From Actinomycetota bacterium (GTDB lineage: Bacteria; Actinomycetota; Humimicrobiia; Humimicrobiales; Humimicrobiaceae): 10,122 bases of DNA. The DNA lies in the NCBI GenBank assembly GCA_003567835.1, contig PWYO01000009.1, forward strand, positions 1-10,122, written 5' to 3'. A program made the position numbers and the translations under genes. Below the pieces are notes generated by a model. The model saw nothing but the letters and a program-made list of their open reading frames with translations. It ran no database searches and had not been told where the DNA came from. Below are positions 1 through 5,948 of the stretch, piece by piece; position 1 is the first letter of the stretch, and each line of letters opens with the position of its first letter.

Positions 1-326
1 GTAAAGGGGCCTTCCTTGGTCCCAAACAGCTGTATGGGGAGATGGCTGAACGCTTCCCCAATCAGAAGATTGGGAAGCTCTTCCCCGAAAGTCATGGTGC
101 CTATAATCAGGCCGCATATTTTTTCCTGTTTGAAATAATCAATTGTTTTTTTGGCATCCTGCTCATCGGCCACAAGCCCCTTGCAGGTCAGGTTTTCCGG
201 AGGAAACACCAGTGCAATATCGGTATGTTCGCTGATGGACCGGATGGTCCTATCTCGCATCTCTTTTGCCCAGTTCTGGTCAAAGGGCACACGGTGGGAA
301 GGCACAAATCCTATCTTAGGCATCAT
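1..326 (-). CDS. FucI-like sugar isomerase, N-terminal part (partial)
   Basis: This is the 5' end of a gene that runs off the left edge of the window; about 108 residues are visible. The protein begins MMPKIGFVPSHRVPFDQNW and includes GLIIGTMTFGEELP and LFGTKEGPFT. That pattern, with a stretch near residue 70 reading G-L-I-x-G-x-M-T-F-G and an [F/G]-T-K-E-G-P-F-T block, is known to me from the N-terminal domain of L-fucose/L-arabinose isomerase-like proteins. These interconvert aldoses and ketoses in the cytoplasm. The start is the ATG at 326 (or the adjacent ATG at 323), supported by AGGAGAGG a few bases upstream. It is divergent from gltX across about 94 bp. The active-site acids lie in the missing part, so the substrate cannot be judged. 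It could also be an uncharacterised member of the family without sugar isomerase activity. Confidence 0.7.
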   Translation of the reverse strand, partial: MMPKIGFVPSHRVPFDQNWAKEMRDRTIRSISEHTDIALVFPPENLTCKGLVADEQDAKKTIDYFKQEKICGLIIGTMTFGEELPNLLIGEAFSHLPIQLFGTKEGPF

Positions 327-420
327 ATTTTCCTCTCCTATTTTAAATATTGTACCAATTATTGTATATTAAATAGCTGAGCTTCAAAATAGGAAAAATT
401 ATTTTAGAAAGGTCTGTTCA

Positions 421-1908
421 TTGGGAAAAGACAAAGAAACAAGAGTCAGGTTCGCTCCCAGTCCCACCGGGCATCTCCATATAGGCAGCGCAAGAACAGC
501 GTACTTTAATTGGCTGTTTGCAAAAAAAAACCAGGGCAAACTGGTTCTGCGCATCGAGGATACCGATGCAGCCAGGCATGTTGAGCAATCCCTGGAAAGC
601 CTTACACATGCGCTTCGGTGGCTGGGCCTGGGATGGGATGAAGGCTATGAAGCCGGCGGCGGTTCTGGGCCCTATCGGCAATCACAAAGGAAAGCCATCT
701 ATGCTGGCTATGCCCAAAAACTCATAGACGCTGAAAAAGCCTATCCCTGTTTCTGCTCCCCCCAAAATTTAGCCCAGCAGCGACAGCAGGCAGAAAAAGA
801 GGGCAAAACCTATACCTATAACCGCTGCTGTCTTAACTTAAAGCGGTCAGAAGTCCAAGAGAGAATAGCCAAAGGTTCGCCCTATGCCGTTAGAATTCAA
901 CTGCCCCACCGCCATAAGATCCATTTTGAAGATACGGTGTACGGAAATATTACAGTGGATACCAGCCAGCTGGATGACTTTATCATTTTACGGTCCAACC
1001 AACTGCCCACCTATAATTTCAGCGCAACCATAGACGACGCGCTGATGAAGATTAGCCATGTCATCAGGGGCGAGGACCACCTTTCCAACACCCCCAAGCA
1101 GATTATCATTTATCATCTGCTGGGTTTTGGATTACCCTGTTTTACCCACCTTCCCATGATCCTGGGTGAAGATGGCCGCAAGCTAAGCAAGAGGCATGGT
1201 TCGGTGTCTATAGAGGCATACAAGAATCAGGGCATACTGCCCCAGGCCATATTGAATTACCTTGCCCTGCTGGGATGGTCCTATACGGGGCAGCAGGACA
1301 TTTTCTCCGTTCAAGAGGCTGTAGAAAAATTTGATCTAAGCAGGCTTCATAAAAAACCGGCCCGCTTTGACCATCAAAAACTTTTATGGATCAACGGCTG
1401 CTATATAAGGGGTATGGACCCGGACAGGCTGGCTGCACTGATTGCCCAAAGAATGAAAACCGGTTTAAAAGATAAGGACCTGCGCACAGACTGGGACCGG
1501 GACCTGGAAAAAAAGATTAAAATGATTGTACCCCTGATCCAGGAAAGGATTAAGACCCTTGATGAAGCCATGGACTGGATCGGTCCTTTTTTTTGCAAGG
1601 TCTCCTACAGCCAAGAGGCGGTACATTTTTTTGACCGGAAAAAAACCGATGCCCCATTGGTCCTGCAAAAAACCATAGAAGCCTTAGAAAATCAGACAAT
1701 ATTTTCTGGTCCAAACATTGAGCAGAACCTAAGAAATCTGGCCCAGGAAATGGATTTAAGCCTAAGGAATTATACCCAAGTGGTGCGGATGGCCTTATGG
1801 GGGAACAAAGTCAGCCCCCCGCTTTTTGAGACCATAGCCATACTGGGAAAAGAGTGCACCTTGCACAGGCTTAAAAACTATCTGGAAGCCATCACCGCTA
1901 AAACCTGA
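421..1908 (+). CDS. gltX: Glutamyl-tRNA synthetase (class I)
   Basis: It ligates glutamate to tRNA-Glu in the cytoplasm. In bacteria without GlnRS the same enzyme also mischarges tRNA-Gln for GatCAB to correct. The 495-residue length is normal for the family. RFAPSPTGHLHIG at residues 10-22 carries the HIGH-type ATP motif, LRIEDTD is at 43-49, and GRKLSKRHGS at 252-261 is the KMSKS-type loop. A Cys-x-Cys (110, 112) followed by Cys136/Cys137 resembles the zinc-binding insert of many bacterial GluRS. The start is a TTG at 421, chosen because GAAAGG (407-412) sits 8 nt upstream and RFAPSPTG normally falls within about ten residues of the N-terminus. Its 3' end overlaps the convergent acyl-kinase gene by 11 bp. 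A tRNA-Gln lies about 3.7 kb downstream, which would fit a non-discriminating enzyme, though specificity cannot be read from sequence by eye. Confidence 0.96.
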   Translation: MGKDKETRVRFAPSPTGHLHIGSARTAYFNWLFAKKNQGKLVLRIEDTDAARHVEQSLESLTHALRWLGLGWDEGYEAGGGSGPYRQSQRKAIYAGYAQKLIDAEKAYPCFCSPQNLAQQRQQAEKEGKTYTYNRCCLNLKRSEVQERIAKGSPYAVRIQLPHRHKIHFEDTVYGNITVDTSQLDDFIILRSNQLPTYNFSATIDDALMKISHVIRGEDHLSNTPKQIIIYHLLGFGLPCFTHLPMILGEDGRKLSKRHGSVSIEAYKNQGILPQAILNYLALLGWSYTGQQDIFSVQEAVEKFDLSRLHKKPARFDHQKLLWINGCYIRGMDPDRLAALIAQRMKTGLKDKDLRTDWDRDLEKKIKMIVPLIQERIKTLDEAMDWIGPFFCKVSYSQEAVHFFDRKKTDAPLVLQKTIEALENQTIFSGPNIEQNLRNLAQEMDLSLRNYTQVVRMALWGNKVSPPLFETIAILGKECTLHRLKNYLEAITAKT

Positions 1909-1927
1909 AAATCATCTCTTCAGGTTT
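1898..1927. terminator. Stem-loop shared by the overlapping 3' ends of gltX and the acyl-kinase gene
   Basis: AAACCTGAA (1901-1909) and TTCAGGTTT (1919-1927) are perfect reverse complements, giving a 9-bp stem with a 9-nt loop. The left arm contains the gltX TGA (1906-1908). The acyl-kinase TAG (1898-1900) lies just outside the stem. Read on the minus strand the stem is followed by a short T run (TTTTAG); on the plus strand there is no U-tract after it. It is probably a bidirectional transcription terminator or 3'-end stabiliser built into coding sequence. There is no other intergenic space where either gene could end. Confidence 0.5.
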
Positions 1928-3139
1928 AAGGTCTCGGCCCATCTCCACCACTTTTTTGGTAAAGCTGGCCACCACCACCTCTTCATTGGTGGGAATGATG
2001 TAAATCTTTACCCTGGAGTCTATGGCATAGTCTGATGATATCAATCCCATTTGCCCATTGACTTCTTTGTTTTTTGCCAAGTCAAGCTTGATGCCCATAA
2101 AGTCAAGGCCGTCCAGGATTTTTTCCCGCATAATCATGCTTCCTTCTCCGATGCCTCCGCCAAATACCATACAGTCAATGCCTCCAAGTACAGTGGCCAT
2201 AGAGCCAATATACTTCCTTATGCCGTCCACGAAAAGGTCAATGGTCATTTTCGCCCTTGTATTTCCCTGCTGGGAAGCTTCCAGGATCTCACGAAGATCA
2301 TCGGTGCCTATACCCGCGGTCCCTTTGAGCCCTGCATGGTTGGATATCTGATCCTGGGCTTGCTCCACGGACAAATTCAGCTCTTTCATGGCATAGAGTA
2401 AGCCGGTTGCGTCAGCATCGCCCACTCTTGTGCCCTGCAGAAGCCCTGAGTTTGGGGAAAAATTCATGCTGGTGTCAACAGACTTGCCGCCTTTTAGGGC
2501 AGTCACAGAACTGCTGCCCCCCAAATGTATGGTCACCAGATTAATATCTTCGGTGCCTTCCAGCTGATAGGCTTTCGCAGAAAGGTATCGGTGGGAAGAC
2601 CCATGAAACCCGTTTTTCTTTATGCCTAGATTTTGATACCAGTCCCAGGGGAACCCTGAAAGCCGCCTAAACTCTGGGATGGAATAATGAAAGGAGGGCT
2701 CAAATACACCAACCATGGGGACATCCAGGATCTTGTCGAATATCCCAATGGTCTCAATATAAGGGATATTATGCACTGGGGCTACAAAGGCATATTTCTG
2801 CATTTCAGCGAGAATGTCCGGCGTAAGCATATTGGCCCCATTTTTGACGCCCAAAATGGTTTTAAATCCCATCGCTTCAATATCCTGCGGTTTGCTGATG
2901 ACCCCATTTTCTACATACCAATCCAGGATCCGTTTTATGCCTTCCTCAAAACCGCAAACTTCCACAATTTCCTTTTGTTCAGCCTCTTCCCCGAACCTAT
3001 GAACAAAATTTGATTCTCCCTCAGATTTAATTTTATCCAGGTTGGCCTGCCCCAGGGTCTTCATATGATTGTTTTGGTCAATATCGATAATTTTGCTTTT
3101 CAGTGAAGTGCTTCCTACGTTCCCAATGCCGATAATCAT
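1898..3139 (-). CDS. ackA: Acetate kinase family protein (ASKHA fold), divergent
   Basis: This 413-residue protein aligns along its whole length with acetate kinases, which interconvert acetate plus ATP and acetyl phosphate plus ADP. Matches include GNVGSTSLK (6-14, phosphate-binding, Asn7 kept), FAPLHN-like FVAPVHN (118-124), GFHGSSH (177-183), GTRVGDAD (236-243, Arg kept), FGGGIGE (326-332) and IIPTNEE (381-387). Several positions known as catalytic or binding in the Methanosarcina enzyme appear changed: Arg91 to Lys93 (GFKTILG where GHRxVHG is usual), Asp148 to Glu147 (VFEPSFH for VFDTAFH), the Asn of HLGNG to Gly208, and the Asn of GGIGEN to Gly. The ATG at 3139 follows AAGGGG by a normal gap. 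An upstream sigma-A type promoter is visible. It may be a divergent acetate kinase, a kinase for another short acyl group, or a protein with altered function. Confidence 0.85.
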   Translation of the reverse strand: MIIGIGNVGSTSLKSKIIDIDQNNHMKTLGQANLDKIKSEGESNFVHRFGEEAEQKEIVEVCGFEEGIKRILDWYVENGVISKPQDIEAMGFKTILGVKNGANMLTPDILAEMQKYAFVAPVHNIPYIETIGIFDKILDVPMVGVFEPSFHYSIPEFRRLSGFPWDWYQNLGIKKNGFHGSSHRYLSAKAYQLEGTEDINLVTIHLGGSSSVTALKGGKSVDTSMNFSPNSGLLQGTRVGDADATGLLYAMKELNLSVEQAQDQISNHAGLKGTAGIGTDDLREILEASQQGNTRAKMTIDLFVDGIRKYIGSMATVLGGIDCMVFGGGIGEGSMIMREKILDGLDFMGIKLDLAKNKEVNGQMGLISSDYAIDSRVKIYIIPTNEEVVVASFTKKVVEMGRDLKPEEMIFRF

Positions 3140-3195
3140 GCTACAGCCCCTTTCGGTTTCGTCATTTGTTGAAAATTAAGCCAAAAAGCAACTAA

Positions 3196-3224
3196 ATTAT
3201 AGTATTTTTTACCGTTTAGCTCAA
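3196..3224 (-). promoter_or_regulatory. Promoter of the acyl-kinase gene
   Basis: On the minus strand TTGAGC (3224-3219) and a perfect TATAAT (3201-3196) are 17 bp apart, a good sigma-A type promoter. It lies 57 bp upstream of the ATG at 3139, and no other gene begins in between. Confidence 0.7.
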
Positions 3225-3246
3225 ATACAAGCTGGTGATGGACAGA

Positions 3247-3462
3247 TCAGCAGTTTTCTTCGAAATGGTGCCTTAAAAGGGCAAGCTCTTCCGCGATTTT
3301 TTTTAAATGGCTCTTGTCTTGTCCAAAACGGTCAATTTTTTCAACCAAGGCAAGCGTGACCAATGCCGACAGAGAGATGTTTAACTTATTGGCTATCCGT
3401 TTGGCTTCCATAATGAGTCCTTCATCCAAGCGGAAACTATGCATTTTTTTACCCATGGCCAT
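3247..3462 (-). CDS. Small ribbon-helix-helix-like protein
   Basis: A 71-residue protein. Residues 8-45 (HSFRLDEGLIMEAKRIANKL onward to LVTLALVEKI) have the pattern of a CopG/Arc-type ribbon-helix-helix: a short beta strand, a helix, an N-I-S-L-S-A-L-V turn, and a second helix. The C-terminal third (KKIAEELALLRHHFEENC) looks helical. Such proteins bind DNA as dimers, often at palindromes. A GTTGAC-N6-GTCAAC palindrome lies directly upstream, between this gene and the divergent nifS-like gene. The start is uncertain: ATGs at 3462, 3456 and 3444 are all in frame and none has a strong Shine-Dalgarno. The likely promoter would place transcription start near 3456, favouring the inner ATG at 3444. 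No toxin partner is adjacent. It could regulate the sulfur cluster, itself, or neither. Confidence 0.6.
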   Translation of the reverse strand: MAMGKKMHSFRLDEGLIMEAKRIANKLNISLSALVTLALVEKIDRFGQDKSHLKKIAEELALLRHHFEENC

Positions 3463-3491
3463 ATGGTATGTTTTGTTGACTATTATGTCAA
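3463..3491 (-). promoter_or_regulatory. Candidate promoter of the small RHH gene
   Basis: On the minus strand TTGACA (3491-3486) is a perfect -35. Seventeen bases on is TACCAT (3468-3463), which matches four of six -10 positions. The -35 lies inside the GTTGAC palindrome, so a protein bound there would block it. Transcription would begin only a few bases from the first ATGs, implying a very short or absent leader. Confidence 0.4.
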
Positions 3492-3492
3492 C
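3475..3492. promoter_or_regulatory. Palindromic operator candidate upstream of the nifS-like gene
   Basis: GTTGAC (3475-3480), a 6-bp spacer TATTAT, and GTCAAC (3487-3492) form a perfect inverted repeat in the space between the RHH gene and the nifS-like gene. The outer TTGAC/GTCAA form recalls sites of Rrf2-family (IscR-like) regulators of Fe-S genes, but that is a resemblance only. The divergent RHH protein is an equally good candidate binder. Confidence 0.45.
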
Positions 3493-3584
3493 GTATATTC
3501 TTCTTATTGACCCGTAAATATTTCTATAGTGGATTTTTTATCAAAAAATCATTACAATTTGGAACAGAAAAAAATAGGAGGCTT

Positions 3585-4751
3585 ATGCATCATACAATAT
3601 TTTTTGACAATGCATCTTCTACGAGAACCGATGCACGTGTGTTTGAAAAAATGAAACCTTTTTTCATGCAGAAATATGGCAACCCTTCAAGCTTGCATGA
3701 TATGGGCCAGGAAGCCAAAGATGCCATAGAAGAGGCCAGAGACAGGGGGGCTGCCCTGCTGGGGGTTGCTGCCCAAGAAATCTATTTTACATCCTGCGGA
3801 ACTGAATCCAATAATTTTGCATTATGGGGGCTGGCCAAAAGTCTGCAAGACAAAGGCAAGCATATCATTTCCTCCAGCATTGAACATATTTCCATACTAA
3901 ACCCTTTAAAGGAGCTTAAAAAACAGGGATGGGACTATACACTTCTGCCCGTAGATTCCTTCGGCATGGTAAACCCGGAAGACTTAGCAAAAGAAATACG
4001 GAAAGACACCGTACTGATATCCATCATGCATGCCAACAATGAAGTGGGCACCATCCAAAACTTGAAAACACTGGCAAAAATTGCATCAGAAAAAGATATA
4101 ACCTTTCACAGCGACGGTATCGCAGCTGCGGGGATTATACCGATGGATCTCAAGGATCTGGGTGTGGATGCCTACAGCATCTCTTCTCAGCAGATGTACG
4201 GCCCCAAGGGGGCCGGCGCAGTTTATGTGCAAAAAGGTCACAGGCTCAAGCCTTATCTTCTGGGAGGTACCCAGGAAAGGGGAAGGCGTGCAGGGACAGA
4301 AAATGTACCTGCCATTGTCGGTTTTGGAGAGGCTGCAAAACTGGCAGCAGAAGAAATGCACATCCATGCAGCCCATATTACAGGTTTAAGAGATGCTTTC
4401 ATCAAAGGCATTATGGACCAGATCAAAAATGTGAAACTCAATGGGCATCCCCAAAAACGGCTGCCCGGCAATGTCCATATCAGTTTTGAATATATTGAAG
4501 GAGAATCCATCCTTCTTCTTCTGAATATGGAAGGTATAGCCGCAGCAAGCGGGTCCTCCTGCGCATCACAGGCTTTAAAAAACAGCCAAGTTCTATTGTC
4601 CATGGGTTTGACCCCTACTACTGCCCAGGGTTCTATCCTTTTTTCTTTGGGAAAATTTAATACCATGCAGGAGGTAGACCGGGTTTTGGAAGTGCTGCCT
4701 GCCATCATAGATAAGCTTAGAAAAATGTCACCTTTGTATAAAGAAGAATAG
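3585..4751 (+). CDS. nifS: NifS/IscS-like protein lacking the PLP lysine
   Basis: A 388-residue class V aminotransferase-fold protein of the cysteine desulfurase family, which normally takes sulfur from cysteine with PLP and passes a persulfide to IscU. Kept motifs are DNASST (8-13), YGNPSS (31-36), FTSCGTESNN (68-77), SSIEH with the PLP-stacking His101, NNEVGTIQ (151-158), HSD with Asp177, GGTQERGRRAGTEN (227-240) and SGSSC with Cys326, the persulfide cysteine. Where active enzymes read S-x-S-A-H-K-x-x-G-P-K-G, this one has S-I-S-S-Q-Q-M-Y-G-P-K-G: His to Gln202 and the Schiff-base Lys to Gln203 (codons CAG CAG). The usual I-R-F-S-L-G Arg is Leu352, and the Gln of HxDxxQ is Ala180. The ATG at 3585 was chosen for AGGAGG at 3576-3581, although the 3-nt gap is tight. 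It is followed 13 bp later by an IscU-type scaffold. It is probably not a normal desulfurase. Confidence 0.9.
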   Translation: MHHTIFFDNASSTRTDARVFEKMKPFFMQKYGNPSSLHDMGQEAKDAIEEARDRGAALLGVAAQEIYFTSCGTESNNFALWGLAKSLQDKGKHIISSSIEHISILNPLKELKKQGWDYTLLPVDSFGMVNPEDLAKEIRKDTVLISIMHANNEVGTIQNLKTLAKIASEKDITFHSDGIAAAGIIPMDLKDLGVDAYSISSQQMYGPKGAGAVYVQKGHRLKPYLLGGTQERGRRAGTENVPAIVGFGEAAKLAAEEMHIHAAHITGLRDAFIKGIMDQIKNVKLNGHPQKRLPGNVHISFEYIEGESILLLLNMEGIAAASGSSCASQALKNSQVLLSMGLTPTTAQGSILFSLGKFNTMQEVDRVLEVLPAIIDKLRKMSPLYKEE

Positions 4752-4764
4752 AAAAGAGGAATTT

Positions 4765-5142
4765 ATGGTTGAATACAGCAAACAAGTCATCGATCACTTC
4801 ATGTCTCCCCGAAATGTCGGTGAAATAAAAGATGCTGACGGTATCGGAGAAGTAGGAAATCCTACCTGTGGAGATATGATGACTTTTTACATCAAAGTGA
4901 AAGACCATAAGTTAGAAGATATCAAGTTTAAAACCTTCGGCTGCGGAGCAGCCATAGCGGTGTCCAGCATGGTCAGCGAATTGGCTATGGGGAAAACCCT
5001 GGATGAGGCACTAAGCATAACCAATAAGGATGTCGCCCAAAAGCTGGGAGGCCTTCCCAAGAACAAGATGCATTGCTCAAACCTGGGCGCGGATGCCTTG
5101 CATAAAGCCATACAAGATTATAAACAGAAGAATGAGAAATAG
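4765..5142 (+). CDS. nifU: IscU/NifU N-terminal type Fe-S cluster scaffold
   Basis: A 125-residue protein with only the IscU-type domain, the normal length for a stand-alone scaffold. It builds [2Fe-2S] or [4Fe-4S] clusters in the cytoplasm from sulfur delivered by a NifS/IscS partner. All three ligand cysteines are present: GNPTCGD (Cys35, with the cluster-release Asp37), FGCGAAIA (Cys60) and KMHCS (Cys104, with His103). The LPPVK element that HscA recognises in IscU is here LPKNK, so there is no sign of a dedicated HscA/HscB chaperone pair, and none is encoded nearby. The ATG at 4765 follows AGAGG (4755-4759) by 5 nt. The gene begins 13 bp after the nifS-like stop, so the two are surely co-transcribed. 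The scaffold looks fully functional, in contrast to its NifS-like neighbour. Confidence 0.95.
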   Translation: MVEYSKQVIDHFMSPRNVGEIKDADGIGEVGNPTCGDMMTFYIKVKDHKLEDIKFKTFGCGAAIAVSSMVSELAMGKTLDEALSITNKDVAQKLGGLPKNKMHCSNLGADALHKAIQDYKQKNEK

Positions 5143-5262
5143 GCACAGTTGATGAGAAAAACCTTTGCAACCATCATAAAAACTTTTCTATTGGCAGCCA
5201 AATTACCAACAAGGCATCCTTTCTACCTATTTTTTTCAACCAGCATATGGATACGTTATCCT

Positions 5263-5282
5263 GGATCCCTCAATTTGGATCC
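5263..5282. other. GGATCC-loop-GGATCC hairpin between the nifU-like and tusA-like genes
   Basis: Two copies of GGATCC (5263-5268 and 5277-5282), itself a palindrome, flank an 8-nt loop CTCAATTT, so a 6-bp hairpin can form in the 178-bp gap. There is no U-tract after it, so it is not a textbook terminator. It could be an attenuator or an RNA-processing or stability element separating the nifS-nifU transcript from the TusA-like gene. I saw no convincing promoter in this gap. Confidence 0.3.
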
Positions 5283-5320
5283 GAATCATATTTGTCAATG
5301 TCAACATTATGGAGTCAAAC

Positions 5321-5563
5321 ATGCAAGATATAAAAATAGATCAGGAATTAGATTGTGTGGGCTTGTATTGTCCAGCACCTATATTTGAAACCCGAAAAAA
5401 AATCAATGACATGCAGAAAGACCAGGTCCTAAAAATGACTGCAGATGATCCTGGTTCTCAAGAAGACATCAAGAGTTGGGCTAGGACCACAGGCAACAAA
5501 CTTTTAAAGATGGAAAAAAAAGAAGATACCTTTATTTTTTATATTAAGAAAACCGCAGTTTAA
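5321..5563 (+). CDS. tusA: TusA/SirA-like sulfur carrier protein
   Basis: An 80-residue TusA-family protein. These small cytoplasmic proteins carry persulfide sulfur on the Cys of a CPxP motif, for tRNA thiolation, molybdopterin synthesis or sulfur oxidation/reduction. LDCVGLYCPAP at residues 10-20 gives Cys17 of CPAP plus a second Cys12. RKKIND follows, and the second half (ADDPGSQEDIKSWARTTGNK) has the D-P-G-x-x-x-D-I-x-x-W-x-x-x-T-G-x-x pattern of the family. I prefer the ATG at 5321, because GGAG (5311-5314) sits 6 nt upstream, over the in-frame ATG at 5309, which overlaps that site. It lies 178 bp after the nifU-like gene on the same strand, suggesting a shared role in sulfur transfer. 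Which partner loads it with sulfur is not shown by the sequence. Confidence 0.92.
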   Translation: MQDIKIDQELDCVGLYCPAPIFETRKKINDMQKDQVLKMTADDPGSQEDIKSWARTTGNKLLKMEKKEDTFIFYIKKTAV

Positions 5564-5565
5564 GT

Positions 5566-5594
5566 TTGCCTCTTCATTGATATAATATTATAAT
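5566..5594 (+). promoter_or_regulatory. Promoter of the tRNA-Gln gene
   Basis: TTGCCT (5566-5571), a 17-bp spacer and a perfect TATAAT (5589-5594) lie just upstream of the tRNA. Transcription would start near 5601, about 6 nt before the mature 5' end. A second TATAAT-like hexamer (5581-5586) lies within the spacer. The promoter begins 3 nt after the TusA-like stop codon, so there is no room for a terminator between them. Confidence 0.7.
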
Positions 5595-5606
5595 ATTTAT
5601 TTGCGC

Positions 5607-5680
5607 TGGGGAGTAGTCTAGTGGCAGGACATGCGGCTCTGGACCGTAGGGCGGAGGTTCGAATCCTCCCTCCCCAGCCA
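5607..5680 (+). tRNA. tRNA-Gln, anticodon CUG
   Basis: The 74-nt sequence folds as a complete cloverleaf. The acceptor stem is TGGGGAG/CTCCCCA with discriminator G and an encoded CCA. The D-stem is GTCT/GGAC with a 7-nt loop. The anticodon stem is TGCGG/CCGTA with loop CTCTGGA, giving anticodon CTG (reads CAG). The T-arm is GGAGG/CCTCC around TTCGAAT. The U1-A72 pair and G73 are typical identity features of tRNA-Gln. A second tRNA-Gln (UUG) reading CAA is expected elsewhere in the genome. tRNA 3' ends are common integration sites, and base composition becomes more AT-rich directly after this gene. Confidence 0.95.
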
Positions 5681-5694
5681 GTTAGAACTATATC

Positions 5695-5726
5695 ATAAGA
5701 TTTTCATTTTATTTGAAAATGCTTAT
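5695..5726 (+). terminator. AT-rich hairpin downstream of the tRNA
   Basis: ATAAGATTTTCA (5695-5706) pairs with TGAAAAT-G-CTTAT (5714-5726), giving a 12-bp stem with one bulged G and a 7-nt loop, starting 15 nt after the tRNA. It is well placed to end the tRNA transcript, but no U-tract follows, so intrinsic termination is uncertain. The rest of the gap up to 5948 holds no gene that I can see, only another weak hairpin at 5921-5944. Confidence 0.4.
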
Positions 5727-5920
5727 AATAGTCTTGGCCCCGACTTTAATTGTTCAAAAAAACCTTTATATCATATTTTTCTTTGACGAAGAGATATTTT
5801 AGATTTAAAATATTGCAATGAAGCATTTCCCAAGAAAATTTTTAAACAATTATACCGCTTGCTCCTTATGGCCAAGTAATTTTATGTGCAATATTCTTTT
5901 TACAACCTGGTTTTAGACAA

Positions 5921-5944
5921 TTTATTCTCATTTACTTGAATAAA
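5921..5944 (-). terminator. Weak hairpin downstream of arsM
   Basis: TTTATTC (5921-5927) and GAATAAA (5938-5944) are perfect reverse complements around a 10-nt loop, 4 bp beyond the arsM stop. The stem is very AT-rich and the minus-strand sequence after it (TTGTCT) is not a U-tract, so this is a low-confidence 3'-end signal. Confidence 0.25.
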
Positions 5945-5948
5945 TAAT

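Noticed and set aside
42..380. Plus-strand frame over the FucI-like gene
   Set aside because: It is the complement of a minus-strand gene with clear family motifs and a good ribosome binding site.
3507..3584. Longer N-terminus for the nifS-like gene from a TTG at 3507
   Set aside because: There is no ribosome binding site at 3507, the extra 26 residues match nothing in the family, and AGGAGG precedes the ATG at 3585.
3585..4751. The nifS-like gene as a pseudogene
   Set aside because: The frame is full length, the flanking motifs and the Cys loop are conserved, and spacing to the next gene is tight. The changes are limited to the PLP and substrate site.
5149..5388. A 79-residue frame between the nifU-like and tusA-like genes
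   Set aside because: It overlaps the start of the clear TusA-like gene in another frame, has no ribosome binding site and resembles no family.
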